A stretch of DNA of 64,000 nt from assembly GCA_029718625.1 (NCBI GenBank), contig CM056387.1, positions 33,943,863 through 34,007,862 on the forward strand. Direction: 5' to 3'. Numbering within the stretch: the first letter of the stretch is position 1; the number at the start of each line of letters is the position of its first letter. The position numbers and the translations under genes were made by a program. Positions 12,681-25,013 of the stretch are shown piece after piece. Source of the DNA: Synaphobranchus kaupii. Its lineage: Eukaryota; Chordata; Actinopteri; Anguilliformes; Synaphobranchidae. The notes beneath the pieces are model-generated. The model had not been told where the DNA came from, searched no databases, and saw only the letters and a list, made by a program, of their open reading frames with translations.

Positions 12681-12970
12681 CAGAGGTGGGCAACGAGGGC
12701 CATATCCGTTTCTGGTTTTCATGCCAACTTCTGGCCTTAATTACCTAATTAGCCCTAATATTTACACCATCTGACATTTTAGCTACAATTCTTAATAAGC
12801 GCATGAATGACAGCCGAAGACTTCTTGTGTCCCTATATGAAACATTTTAATGTGATCTAATCTACCAGTGTTGGTGTAAACAGCCAATTAGCTCATTTAG
12901 CTGGGGTAATTGGTGGGAACAAAAAACTGCATACACACCGGCCCTCCAGGACTGGAATTGCCCACCCCTG
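12681..12970 (+). mobile_element. hAT MITE, copy 2
   Basis: A 290-bp element with perfect 8-bp duplications GTCTAGGG (12673-12680 and 12971-12978). Terminal inverted repeats read CAGAGGTGGGCAA and TTGCCCACCCCTG. It is the same family as 11279-11575 but in the opposite orientation. It encodes no transposase and would depend on a hAT transposase in trans. Confidence 0.93.
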
Positions 12971-12978
12971 GTCTAGGG

Positions 12979-14327
12979 CTGCAGGTATTTCACTCAGTGT
13001 GCAATGTATCAACATGTTTCAACCAACAGGGCCTTCTTTGGAGAGCAATCTGGTCGAAACGCACAGATTTAATCAAGCCACAACTGCTTGTTTTCAACAT
13101 TTGCAAAACGTCCCTGTTTTTGCAAGATGCCACGAACATTATCATCATGTCCTTCCATTTATACAGCTGAATACTTAAGTAATTCGACCCTTTCCTCTAA
13201 ACCGATCACGGCTCTCAACACATTTGTGTCTTTATCTTACTTGGATCCTTTTTGATCTTAGCTTGATTATCATACTGCTTATCTGACCTGCCCATTAATA
13301 TGGCCTTCTTTGCTTGGACCGTCTTTTTACAATCTCGTCTAATACCCTGGGCTGTAATCTCCACTATATAATAACTGCTATGCCTATTTGCTCTAATAGA
13401 TTCCCATTACAATTCCATTACCATTTAGCCTAACTAACTACAGACACTGAGCGGGCCAGGGGAGTACGGGCTCCACCTCTAAAGCTCCGTGTCTCTTAAT
13501 TGGGTTTCTTATCATTGGGGAGTTGAGGGTCGAGGTCTTTCCCATCTTCACTAATTTTCCTCATTTCCTGTGAAGTATATTTCTGACGGCATCTCTCTTT
13601 AAAAAGAGCAGCGGAAACAAAATGGAATTGAATCGAGCCGAATTATACACACCAATCAGCAGCTAATGCTCTTCCTCTGGGCTTATCTGATCATAGCATT
13701 GTTTCCCTTTGATGATGTGAAGACCAGTTATTCGGCACAGATGCTTCTGTTCAAATGCTTGTAAAAAAAAAAAAAAAAAGGACAAATTTGGTTGGAAAGC
13801 CTTCCGCTACGCAGCCTTTACAACGCGTTGCGACGTGCACTGGCGTGATCATCTGAGGTTAAATTATTTTTCCCGACGATTTCATTGCGTTTGCTAAATT
13901 TAACACCGTCATGCGTTCTCTTAAATGATCTTGTACGAAGTGGCGCAAGAGAACGCCAAAGGCTCGAGACACAGTTGAGAGAAATGCAAACACCAGCCAA
14001 CGGGCGCAGCTCAACAAAATAATTGGCATGATCTGCGGAGAAAAGAAATGAAAAAAGAAGAGCGTTGAGTGTTACGGCTATGTCTGCAGTCTCCTGTATT
14101 TCAGCTCAGCTCGGGAGCATCGCTGGAGTCCCTCTCCCTCCCTGGAGGTGAAGGTCTAATGAAGCCCCATGAGAAGGACTGATGAGTGTGTTATAATGTC
14201 TGTATAACCTGTCACTGTTGTTTAAGAAAACACAATGCTGTGACTTTCATAATAAAAGAGACCCTCAGCCACATGATTTATGGGGGTCTCTGTGTGAGGC
14301 TGACCCTCCGGTGGAATTCATTATTGC
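12979..14327. other. Unassigned unique DNA
   Basis: No gene is recognised. It contains a poly-A run at 13761-13779 and TAAT-rich patches near 13400 and 13660-13740. The open frame at 13818-14000 is short and unsupported. Confidence 0.35.
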
Positions 14328-14330
14328 GGG

Positions 14331-14362
<32 letters not shown>

Positions 14363-14398
14363 GCGTGCGCGTGTTTGTGTGTGTGTATGTGTGTATGG
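14328..14398. repeat. (GT)n microsatellite
   Basis: GT tract with GCGTGC interruptions. The Cys-Val open frames over it are artefacts. Confidence 0.95.
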
Positions 14399-14444
14399 TA
14401 CTTGTGACTATGTGTATCTCTCTGCTAGAGTGCAAGAGAAAGAA

Positions 14445-14512
14445 CGAGAGAGAGACATTTGTCATACCAATTACCTTTATTAGCATGACAAACATGCATT
14501 GCCAAAGCAAAA
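14445..14512 (-). repeat. LINE 3'-end fragment
   Basis: CTTTATTAGCATGAC then CATTGCCAAAGC, next to a short GA tract, matches the start of the better copy at 60653-60705. Read on the minus strand it has the AATAAAG then GA-repeat tail arrangement expected at a LINE 3' end. The family is not assigned. Confidence 0.5.
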
Positions 14513-16318
14513 GAGGTTTGATATTTGGTGTTTGCATGGTTGTGTATTTGCCTTGCCATTTTCAATCATAACTTGCGTAATATCAAGCTCCATTTGAATA
14601 TGAAATTGAGAGAGCGACTGTGTGTGTGTGTATGTACGAGAGAGAGAAAGAAAAAGAGAAAGCTATTTCTATTACAGCTTGTAATAGAAAAATATAGAAG
14701 GTATGTGATGCATTATCACTGAATGTCACATTTAAAAAAAACCTCATCTATTTATTCAATCGTCTTATATTTATTCAGTACACATTCATTTGTGGCTATG
14801 TTTATCCAGAGACAACAGAAAGGCAACTACATCAACATGCGCAATGCAAACCACAAACAGTAAGATCAGTCACGGCCTAAAATGAATTGCAGTTTTGTGG
14901 CATAAGAACAGTGAATGCAGTGCGGTCGGCTGGCATGAAGAAACAACGGCGAAAAGAAAAGATAAACAGATAAATAAAGAGAATAGATGGAACAGAAGAC
15001 AGAGTGGGGGATTACGACGGTCCTCCAGGCGCCGTAAACGCCGGCACAGTCATCATAAACACAGACGCAAACACCCGGAGGCCTGCCGCCGTCTGAAAAG
15101 TGATTTACCAACTTCCGCGAAGCGCCGGGGAAAAAAAGAAATAAGGAAACAGAAAATCGGTAACGACGCAGCAGAATGCCCACAACCGCCCGTCCCAGTC
15201 GCCGAGCCGTTCACCACGCTCAGGACTCAAGGATATTTTGTGTTTCAAAAAATGTTTACCGCAACGGGGAAGAGGGCAGTGAAGTTTGAATTTACTTTGT
15301 GAGTCAAAGTAGAGGACGAATGTTGACTGAATATAGGCCAGTAATGAAATGTGTAATTGGAGGGAGAAGATGGATACGTATTTCGGATTCACTTGGCTTA
15401 AGGTATAAATAAAAGATGAACGGCAAGTGGCTGGCATAAGAACTTATCGCATTTGATGAACAACTGAACATCATCAAATATATATACGGGATGGGAATAA
15501 GATAACCTCCACATAATGACTGCGGGCAGGAAAAAATCTATAATGCCTCACAAAATGGATTACTCTCATAAATTAGATTTAGCTATTTAATAACTTTAAC
15601 AGCACATCAGAATTCCCCGGACTTAAAGTCTTAGAGTGAGAGTAGGTTTGAGGTTGGGGTGGGGGGGTTTAAAATGGTTTGATGAAGGGCCTTAAAATCT
15701 AATGGGGTTTTTTTCCTTCAAAATTTGGATACTCGATTACAAATCTAATTTCGTTGATGGATTACGGAATCGGCAAGATACGCAGCTGAAAACAAAGTGC
15801 GGCGTTATGGATAAGGGACTTAAAATCATCGTAAAAATCATAATCACAATCCCGCTAATGCAGTCGTCGTGTTCTTGTGCAGTGGCCCAGTTCCAATGGC
15901 CCAGTTCTGGGGAAGCTGAAATCTCTGGGATGGCTCCGTCAGGAAGCTACCGGCAAGAAGTTCGAACGCACTGCACCCCCCTCCCTGAGAGAGTACCCGG
16001 GCTGATTTGGGGTTTGGGGTGCAGGTGAGGCCCCCGCTGTCCACTGTCCCGAAGGCTTCTCAGGGTTCGGGAAGCGACGGGAACAACCAACAGCGACCCA
16101 TAAGGAAGAGGGTGTCCTGAGGGCAGGTCCCCTCCCCTGCTCATTTCCCAGTACTACTGGCCAGACCCGGTGATTGACAGGTGTCCAGCCCTAGCTACGC
16201 CTCGTGGTGGAGAATGCCAATGCAGTTCACACAACCGCAAAAGAGACTGACGTTATGAGTCATGGGGTCCACTCATTACCTGACACACCCCCCCCAATCC
16301 CACCGCCCTAACAATAGT
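14513..16318. other. Unassigned unique DNA
   Basis: No gene is recognised. The 135-codon frame at 14895-15302 is Arg/Lys/His-rich and opposed by a similar-length frame on the other strand, so it is probably chance. A G run lies at 15658-15667. Confidence 0.35.
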
Positions 16319-16326
16319 GCAATGAC

Positions 16327-16550
16327 CAGAGAATTCAATTTACTTTTCACCCACTGGCCAGAGTGGCTGTGTTTTCTAGAAAATCACCAGCCATTTCCAA
16401 CATTTTATCAGCCACATTACCTTTTACAATATAACACAACCTGGTTGGTTATCTGCCAAAGTGGCTGCTAGAGTAGAAACTCTTACCAGCCACAATCAAA
16501 ATTTTGACTTTTAGCATTTGGCTGGTGGCTGGGGTTAATTTCATACCCTG
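16327..16550 (+). mobile_element. hAT-type MITE, copy 1
   Basis: A 224-bp element with near-identical 8-bp flanks GCAATGAC (16319-16326) and GTAATGAC (16551-16558). It begins CAGAGAATTCAATTTAC and ends GTTAATTTCATACCCTG, which are inverted repeats of each other. The interior (CACTGGCCAGAGTGGCT, CAGCCACATTAC, CATTTGGCTGGT) recurs inverted at 24563-24731. Confidence 0.85.
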
Positions 16551-16558
16551 GTAATGAC

Positions 16559-17318
16559 TAATCTCACTACCCTTCAACCCCCGAGGTCCAGCCCCCCTTG
16601 TGCACTTGAGTTTGACCAATGCATTTGAAAACCGCATCCCTCTCATAATAAACACACTTAGAAGGACAGCCTGAGGTAGAATAGAAGCAACTAATAATGG
16701 CGTAAACCCGGGGTCAGATCCACCCGATCACCATAGCACCCAGAGGGAAGTATTCCTTTCACAAAAAATCCGCTTTTTTTCCTTACAATGCAATTATTTC
16801 AGCGTCTTTTATTTTTAACCGAATATAGAACGAAAACAAAACTCTCTTAGCATCGACTGCAAAAAGCGGTTTAATTGAAAGAATGCCAGCTCCCTGACGA
16901 GTTCTAGCAGGCAAGATTACTTTTAACGGGGATTTGGATGACATTGGATCAGTATTCATTTATTTCCGGGCACAGAACATTCTGACCCAATACCCAATAA
17001 GAGAGAGAGAGAGAGAGAGAGGAAACAGGGTTTGCACCATGTGAGTCTGTTGGAGGTAAATACGCACACACACAGACACACAGGAATACATACGTGCGCG
17101 CGCGCGCACACACACACACACACAAACGAAAAACACAAACACACTCGCGCAAACACTCTGACGCACACGCCATGCCTGAAGGGGTAGCTGGGTCCAGTGT
17201 GTCACTGTCAGTTGACACTGAAGCTGTTGCCCATCAGGCTAAAAAGGCTAATCGAGATTGTGTGAAAGGAAAGTGTCCCAGGGAAATTAGCCACGGCGCG
17301 ACAGACGGTGCCAACGTA
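16559..17318. other. Unassigned DNA with short microsatellites
   Basis: Contains a GA tract (about 17001-17021) and a CA/CG tract (about 17064-17125) with an alternating purine-pyrimidine CGCGCGCG core. No gene is recognised. The His-Thr-rich frames are repeat artefacts. Confidence 0.5.
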
Positions 17319-17405
17319 GGTGGTGGGTGGTGGGTGGTGGGTGGTGGGTGGAGGGTGGTGGGTGGTGGGTGGTGGGTGGTGGGTGGTGGGTGGTGGGAGG
17401 GGTGG
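17319..17405. repeat. GGTGGGT heptamer repeat, G-quadruplex candidate
   Basis: About 12 tandem copies of the 7-mer GGTGGGT (one copy reads GGAGGGT), giving many closely spaced G2-G3 runs on the plus strand. Pro/His-rich or Gly/Trp-rich open frames through it are artefacts of the repeat. Confidence 0.95.
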
Positions 17406-19385
17406 GGGGCGCTCGAGCCGTGACCAGCCCAAACTGCGGGGAGAGGGCAGCGCGGGTCAAAGCAGTTGGCATTTATAGGGGCGCTAATGAACGAAGCTTC
17501 ATTTTTAATGGGCCCCCCCCCACCCCCCTACCACCGCTTCCCTTGGTGAGTGACATTTGGCTTCGCGGATTGACAGGAAATCGCTCAGCTGAAAGGCACA
17601 GATGACAGGAACATAAACAGCCCGGGGGGGTCGAGGCGTTCGAGGGGAGGACCGTTCGTCGCGCGGGCGGCCATTTTCCCTCTCATTCTTTTCACTCCTC
17701 GTCTGCAAAGGAGTGCCGTCTAACCCGAGGCGAAGCGTGAATTGTGCTAAAGGTTACGCCGCGTTACCATACACGAGAATCTAATGAAGTCATCTGCGGC
17801 AATTACTCGGCGGCTGTCTTTAGGGAAAACGACTCTATTAAGGTTTCGTGCGGAAGGCAGGTTGTCTGTGGAAGTAATCAAAGCAATTAATTTAACAGAG
17901 GAACAAAGGCTGAAAGAATACCGTGATACTGTGTCAGTGCTTACCGCGCATGTAAAAAGGCCCTTCATCCAGGCACTTTGTAAGGAAATCAACAATTTAA
18001 AAAAGTTTCTCACCATATGAGCAGGAATGATGCAAGGAATTCATCTTCATGCTTGCTCCTTACAACAAACGTACAAAAATGAATGATTAAAGGTATTTCC
18101 AACCAGATGAACATGAATACACCCACTCAGTGTTGAATACAGTACAATACTAGATATCTAGAAATGAACATTTACAATTATAATGTAAAATTAAGGTAAT
18201 AATCTGATAAGCTTAACTTATAATTACTGCCAAAATATAGCACTGCCAAGATAACCAAATGCTTTGCCAGCGAAATAAGTAGTTATGTAGTGCGTGAGAA
18301 GTCCTAATAGACTGTGCCGGGATACAGAAAGCTGTACAGTAACTCTGTCTCAGTCTTGGACACTTCCGCCAGCCTGGAATGCGACCTCAGTTGGGTAAAG
18401 CCAGCGGGACGGTTCAGCCCGGACCCGTTGGGTCGGACCTCGGAATGTTTCCGGCTCAGCCCGGACCCGGCAGGACGCTGTTTCCAGGAATCCCGGCGCG
18501 GGCCCAACTCTCCTCGCGTCGCTCTGCGGAACATATTCCACAGAACATTTCACCGGGAGATGAGCCGGCTCGCTCCAGTCACGGCTAAGGCAATGGATAA
18601 AATGCTCACCAACTGTCCTCCCTGCTGGCAAAGCATGCTAGAGTGCACCATAATATACACATATCCCACATAATGGAGAAAATACTCACCGCCATGCCGC
18701 TCCACAATCCATTAAGAATCATATTTTATCCATCGCCCATCTCCCCCTGCTGAAGAAGAGAGAGAAAGAGAGCGAAAGAGAGAGAGATGGCTGAAAGGGA
18801 AAGAGAGGAGCTATTAAACATAGATGACTGAGGGAGAACGAGTGCAATTGATGTAACCGGGCGGATATTGATTATAAATAACCGCCCAAGCCCTGGAAGG
18901 CGGTGGATTGTTATGACCTTTGGGATGTGCAATGCCTGATGGGAGCCTGGAGGAACTATAAAACTCGAGCCCCACGATGCTGCTGCTGAGATCTTATTTT
19001 CCGCCATCTGGAAACGTGAAAGATAAAAGAGGATGTGCTGCATCAAAATATCAAAATTGAGCCGCGCGGCCTAAATAGAGAGAGACCCCCCCCCCCCCTT
19101 AACTAACTACGGGCCTCAGTCCATGGAGGTGGCTCAACGATGTGTCTCATTTTTCGGAGAACGCGACAGCGACGACAGTCTCGCCTTCTTGACTCCAGAA
19201 GAGCGCCTTTAACCAGCTGTTCTGTGTTTCTGTTCTTTTTTTATTTACACTGAGATTCTGGTATTCTCTCAGCTGAAAGAAAATTTAACTAAAAGAAATT
19301 CAACTGGCACTTAAACGTTCAAAGCGAAACGAAGGTTAATCTTCGGGCAATAACTAAAGGTGAAATAAATGAGTGCCTTGATTAC
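17406..19385. other. Unique DNA, possible regulatory block
   Basis: No gene is recognised. At 17747-18020 both strands stay open for about 80-90 codons (MKSSAAITRRLSLGK on plus), but the protein matches no family I know. The DNA is TAAT- and CAAAG-rich, as in conserved noncoding elements. At 18410-18480 a GGTTCAGCCCGGACCC-like phrase occurs twice. Confidence 0.3.
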
Positions 19386-19421
19386 ACTGCAGCACGCCCC
19401 CCCCCCCCCCCCCCCCCCCGA
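19386..19421. repeat. Poly-C run
   Basis: A cytosine run of more than 20 bases. Its length may be unreliable in the assembly. Confidence 0.95.
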
Positions 19422-20045
19422 AAAACCCTGCGACCCTAACCCAAACATGGGAACCTCGCTCGTAAGCACAGCAACACAGCCCCGCCTAATGGGCCGTTCT
19501 TCCAGGCTGCGGTCATTGCGACCGCCTCCGTTATTTTCAATGGGACGGTTGCGACCGAGGCAGTTGGATCGCTTCTAGGCAGTTGGATTTTCTCAACTTT
19601 TGCTAGATCCTTTGACGTAACAATACACAACCATGAGGGATTTAGTTCTCTCCATCATTGATTAGCTGCAGGTGACTTCGCCATAGATACGACTAGACAC
19701 GCCCCGCTGAGCAAACGCTTCTGACAAATAGCTTATTGCTTTTGGTAGCAGATGACTGCGACCCTAAGACCCAAACCCCACGACCTGTTTAAATATGAGG
19801 CTAACGCAGACAGCGCAGAGCAGTTAGCAGATCGATTCCGCCAACGCCTCTCATCCGCTGTCAGAGCGGCTGCAGCTTCACCTCCCCGACACAACCTTTC
19901 AAACCTACGGCCCTAGGGCAAGCTAACAGGCTAATAGGCTAATTAAGGGCAAGACCTACCGCTCTCCTCTCCTGTTAACCTTTCCACAGGAGGGAGGGAG
20001 AGAGACAGGAAGAGAGAGAAAACTGCGTTTCCACTCATGTTGGAG
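19422..20045. repeat. Possible repeat bounded by CTGCGACCCTAA
   Basis: CTGCGACCCTAA plus an ACCCAAAC word occurs at about 19429 and again at about 19756, bracketing roughly 330 bp that includes a GCGACCGCCTCCG / GGTTGCGACCGAGG imperfect palindrome. This may be an old element or a chance pair. No gene was seen. Confidence 0.3.
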
Positions 20046-20084
20046 GTACACACACACACACACGCACACACACACACACACAGA
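20046..20084. repeat. (CA)n microsatellite
   Basis: Short CA tract with one CG interruption. Confidence 0.95.
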
Positions 20085-22386
20085 CCCTCAGAGATATGGA
20101 GATATGATTTTTTCCTCATTAAAGTGCAGTATACTTGCTTCAGGTCACAGGAATAATATGGGGACTGACTGAAAGTGCACTTTTGTACTTAATTGGCACA
20201 AAAGAAAGAGAGGGGCGATTATTTAAATTGAATATTGGCTGCCCAGACCCTTTGTCTTTGTTCCCTACTGTCTCTGGGATGTATATGTATAGCAGGCCTC
20301 TACTCTCGCCCTTAGAATATCCCTATAGTATCCCCATAGTTACAATTAATTCGGAGGGAAACAGATAGGAGGGAGACAGGAATGAGATAAGGGTTGGTGG
20401 ACAGGGATTGAAAGAGAGAAAGAAAGAGGAGGGGATGACAGAGGAATATACAGAGAGAGAAAGAGGGGGATGAGACAGAGGAGAGGAGCTTAGCACCTGC
20501 ACTCGCAAAGAAAACACTTCATCTCCTAGCGATGCTACATCACAAAATAATTAGCGGGAGGACCGCGCCAGCAGAAAAGGCCTCAGCGAGAGCGGCGAGG
20601 GATATTCAGGCCTAATCTTCACTCAAGTGGCGGGTGACAGACGGGGCGGGAGAGGACCTCGCTCAGACCGCCCGCCCGAGGGCCTGGCGCACAATGGCGC
20701 ACTTTAATTGTCTTTGAGGAGTGCGGGCTCAGCGGCTGCAGTGGCTGTCGACAAATTCCTTTTTTTCTTTGAACATCTCGCCTTTGATGTCGCTACGGTG
20801 AATATTGAAAACATGCTCTTCAACGGATGAAAAATCGGCTGAGAAAAATCACAAAAACATTTTGGCCTGGAGACAGATCAACCCCGCAGCCAACAGGTTA
20901 GGAAATAAATGTTTCAGCAACGTTGGCGAACATTCCCGTTTTGTTTTGACATTGTACTTTGATGAGAACCCCAAACAGTCTTTGAACGCATTTATTTTCT
21001 CCAAACATTTCACTTTCTTAAAATGTCACACTCTTTTTAAAAACATCATGGAGGTTATGTGTTAATTATATTTTTTTAAATGTTTAAATTTCCTTAGGCA
21101 AGTACTGAAATGCCAGATTTGTTGAACTTTGATAAAAATGTTCCAATAACATTTACATTAATTGTATTTCAATTATTTATTTTGAATTAAAATTATTTTT
21201 TTTACCAGGAATAACTAAGCCAAATAATTATCCAAGTCTATTCATGTTCATTATGTTTTGACAAAATAGTAATGTTGAAAGGACATCCTGGAACATTTAT
21301 TTTTAAATGTACACCTTGAAAACATTAATATTCCAGGAATGTTTTTCACAGGAAAGGCAGTTCTGTGTGAGAAAAACAGACATACGCAATCCAAGGTGCA
21401 GAGTCACATGTCACATTAGATAATCCAACCTGAAAACTCGCACATTTGTGCTGTAAATGGTCGAAACGTTATGCCGGTCGAAACGTTAACCGTCCTGGTT
21501 CAATAAAATCTTCCTCTTATTTTGGAGCATGAGTAAGTGCGTGAGTCGTTAAGGCTGTTCTGTTTGCGTGTCCTTCGCTGAAGTCCTTGACTGATAAAAT
21601 CTTGACTCGCTGAGAAAACAATAGATAAATCTTGATCGCAGTTAACCTAGACATGTCTCCAGACCAGAGAGGGGGGATTGCAGCCCTGAAGGACAGCAGA
21701 TAACCGCCTCGGTTCTGAACCGTTACGTGAACGTGCTCCGTTTTCCCTTCCTGTTCCAGACCCAAATCAGGCCGCCGCCGCTTTGAAGAAAACAGAACAG
21801 CGCCCGGTAAAAGTGACCCGGTGATGGGGCCGGGATTGCATATGGGTGGAGAGGGTGGGACCGAGTCTACACCAAAAACCAACTCTAAAAACTCAATAGC
21901 TGCGCTCAAATCACGTAACTGTCGCCCGAGGATCAGAAGTTTGTCTGGTAATGTCGCACTACATTTCGCCAACAGCCAGCACCCACTGTGAAGCCCAGTT
22001 CCGTTTCCCTACTCAACATTTTTACAACTAGAGCAAAACGTGGCTGACCTTTGTCAGGGTCACAATGATCCACTGTCAACAACTACACTGATAAAAACTG
22101 TGGTTATCAGTCAGCAATCTACTTTTGGCCAGAGATGGGTGCATTATAATATTCCAACAATTAGGCATGTTATTTGCCACTTTTGACCAAACAGAGGGCA
22201 GACATGGATGATTTTTGTTGCAGCATTGGAGCACTCTTATTTTTGGTAGCCAATCAGCAAGTTGGTCCATTGATGACACAAGACAAACTCCTAGCCAAAT
22301 GTGTGCAAGTCTACAGCGCTATCAGACCAGAGGTAAACATCCCTTCTCTCTGAACTTTCAATAACATTCATTAACCATTCTATGAA
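20085..22386. other. Unassigned unique DNA
   Basis: No gene is recognised. The 151-codon minus-strand frame at 21517-21972 shows no domain I know. GGTCGAAACGTTA-type words are repeated near 21459 and 21477, followed by a CAATAAAATCTTCC phrase that resembles a repeat tail. The rest is AT-rich. Confidence 0.35.
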
Positions 22387-22563
22387 CAAATTTGCTTTTA
22401 AGACTTTCTTTGAAACGTTGTTATGAAACATTCTGGCATTCACCAATGTTTTCTTACTTGGGATTTTTCATGGGTAGAACAGAAGCCCAGAAAGCCCATT
22501 AACATCAGTTAGTTCCGGAATGTTTGTGGAAACGTTTTAAAGAAAGTCTTAAGAGCAAATTTG
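22387..22563. repeat. Imperfect palindrome
   Basis: CAAATTTGCTTTTAAGAC followed by TTTCTTTGAAACGTT at the left is mirrored by AACGTTTTAAAGAAAG and TCTTAAGAGCAAATTTG at the right. Arms are about 35-55 bp. It is probably a small foldback element. No target duplication was resolved. Confidence 0.7.
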
Positions 22564-22732
22564 ATTTTTGAATGCCCATTATTCCTAAGAAAAAACCCCA
22601 TTTTTTTCAAAAAGGAAGCCTTGCAGCTAGAAAAAGATTTGTTTTACAATAAAGAGTTTTTTTTCTTCTATTTCTTTGCAAGATTCGCTGAAAGTGTTAT
22701 AGTCAGTAATAACAGTTCTGCCATGGACTTAA

Positions 22733-23010
22733 AGCACAACTGAACTTTGGTAGAACTTTGGGTTGTGCAGTTACCTGGCCATGATATGAGTCCAAATAAT
22801 GGTGAAATATTTTTGTTATTTGCTCTGTGCTCCCCTGGGGTGATAATCCAGAATAGGGTATTTGTCGCTCTCCATTCACTTCTATGAGGCAACTAAAACG
22901 GTCTCAAAATGACACTTCTAGCACGTATATGACCGGGAAAGAAGCGGATTCTGTCAATACAAACAATAAGTTCTACACAACCCAAAGTTCTACCAAAGTT
23001 CAGTTGTGCT
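22733..23010. mobile_element. TTAA-flanked MITE
   Basis: A 278-bp element flanked by TTAA at both ends (22729-22732 and 23011-23014). It has almost perfect inverted repeats of about 35 bp, starting AGCACAACTGAACTTTGG and ending CCAAAGTTCAGTTGTGCT. TTAA targets are typical of piggyBac and Kolobok elements. The termini do not look like piggyBac, so a Kolobok-like source is the better guess. It encodes no protein. Confidence 0.88.
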
Positions 23011-23014
23011 TTAA

Positions 23015-24554
23015 GAATGGGTGATAAAAAGATTAAAATCAGAGAATGCAGGTGACTGCATGCACACACAATATTGGCAAGTATGGGAACATGTGGGCGG
23101 AGAGTTTAGAGTCACATGCTTCTGGTCAGAAACTTCATAGGCTCAGTGGGGAATCTTCCCAGGAACTCAGTTAAGATGGCAGGAAGAGGGCAGTTGCAGA
23201 GGGTGAACTGCCTGATGGGAAAGGCTTTGAGGGCTGAGCGAACAGATGGAGGTTTTCGGGTAGGAAAGCCTGGGGTGTGTGTGCGTGTGTGTGTGTGTGT
23301 GTGTGTAACCACAGAAGAAAACACAGGGGCATGTTAATGACAGGGGCAATGGCCGCTCTGATGGAAGGCATAAGCATTTTTCAGGACCATTAGTCAGTCC
23401 ACTTAAGTGCCAGAGGGCACATGGTACAAAATTGACACAAGATTATCAAAAGGAAAGAGGAAATAAAAACCCAGACCAACAGAGCAAATTAAAACTGCCC
23501 AAGATCTGAAATCCATCGAGTTTAAGTAGCACTCAAAATGCAATAAAACTGAAGCCCTGTACCGACACGTTCACTCTGATCACTGTCTCTCTGCACTACG
23601 GGTCTTTTGGGGAAGAGATTCGCCGCACCTCTGCTGGGAGAACTGGGAGAATATTACTTATTTTTAAGCAATTAATTGCAAAGAAAAGCTGACCACAGCA
23701 AAACAGGCAGAATGGATGAAATAGAATTAACAGAGCAGGGCTGCAGATTCCTGACCCAAAGGAATTTATTATGAACCTGGTCATTTCAGCTCTGTGTGAT
23801 GGAAGACCATGAACTATACATTTAACACATTTTGTTTAGCTCTTTGCAGCTAAGTCTAATGAAACAAATAAATTACTGGGGGAGGATGGAGTCAAAGTGG
23901 TGACAATGTGCTGCCATCCCAGCTTCCCCTCAGCCTCATCACAGAAAACACCACTGGTAGACCAGAGCAGCTCTGAGCCACATATACCATAAGACTGACC
24001 TCTGACCTCTGACCTTTGTGCTGATATGGCATGTCTTAAAATTGAAAGCAAGGCAGCCTGGAGTTGATAGACCGGATTCAAGCAATGTTCCTCCGTAAAA
24101 TTGAAATGCAACCGCAAGTTGTCTCTTTCTTTTTTCGCATCTAGCAAATGTCAAGTTGTGGCTAACAAAAAGATTATCCTGCCAAACTAAAACAACACTT
24201 ACTTTTAAAACAACACTTAAAACAGCATTCACTTGTATCTCCAAGTTTAAAAAAAATTATATTGCACATTGTGTATGTGAAGTTGATATCAAACAACTTC
24301 AGTTTTTTGAAGATATAATGACGACTCATGAGTAGCACACTCAGTGCAGGGTGTCAAAATGGCTGAGCCCCTCCGCCGAACGGTCTGCCGCTCCCCAGAT
24401 AGCAAGTGATTGTAAATCCGGTTTCAGACTGGAGGGTCCGTATGGTATTCACAGCCGGTTTGAGCCTCTGTTCCATATTCGGTCAGCAGGAGAGAATCTC
24501 ACGTACACATTTATGTGGGCCTGGCCACACTCGGGTTCAACATTCACAATCTGG
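23015..24554. other. Unassigned unique DNA
   Basis: No gene is recognised. It contains a short GT tract at 23275-23307. Confidence 0.4.
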
Positions 24555-24562
24555 GCTGAAGG

Positions 24563-24731
24563 AAAGGTATGAAATTAACACCAGCAACCAGCCAAATGCT
24601 GGTAAAACTTTGATTGCTATATTGATTGTAAAAGCCAGTAATGTGGCTGGTAAAATGCTGAAGATGGCAGGTGATTTTTAAAGTCCACAAGCCACTCTGG
24701 CCAGTGGGTGAAAAGTTAATTTCATTCTCTG
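24563..24731 (-). mobile_element. hAT-type MITE, copy 2
   Basis: A 169-bp reverse-orientation relative of 16327-16550. Ends read GGTATGAAATTAAC and GTTAATTTCATTCTCTG. Near-identical 8-bp flanks GCTGAAGG (24555-24562) and ACTGAAGG (24732-24739) support insertion as a unit. It is internally shorter than copy 1. Confidence 0.8.
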
Positions 24732-25013
24732 ACTGAAGGTGATGTGGACCTGTGCCATCACTAGGGAGGATGGATCCGCCTCGCATGTTGCGATGGACCT
24801 TGGTCAGATTCCATCCAGACGCACTTCGCTATCTGGGTCATCTCCAGAGCGGCGAACTTCGCCTTCGACATTGACTGAATGCAGACGGAGCACATGCCGT
24901 CACCGGGACGCCATCAGATCTGGGTCAGGGTTGACAACTATCTGGATTTTAAAAACAAGACGTGCACCCTTGCTTCAGGCGCGGAAAAGTCACAGAAAAG
25001 CAGAAAAAAGTAG

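Noticed and set aside
14895..15302. 135-codon basic ORF
   Set aside because: Opposed by similar-sized frames on the other strand, no domain recognised, no splice or promoter context.
21517..21972. 151-codon minus-strand ORF
   Set aside because: No recognisable domain or homologue family, and no supporting gene structure.
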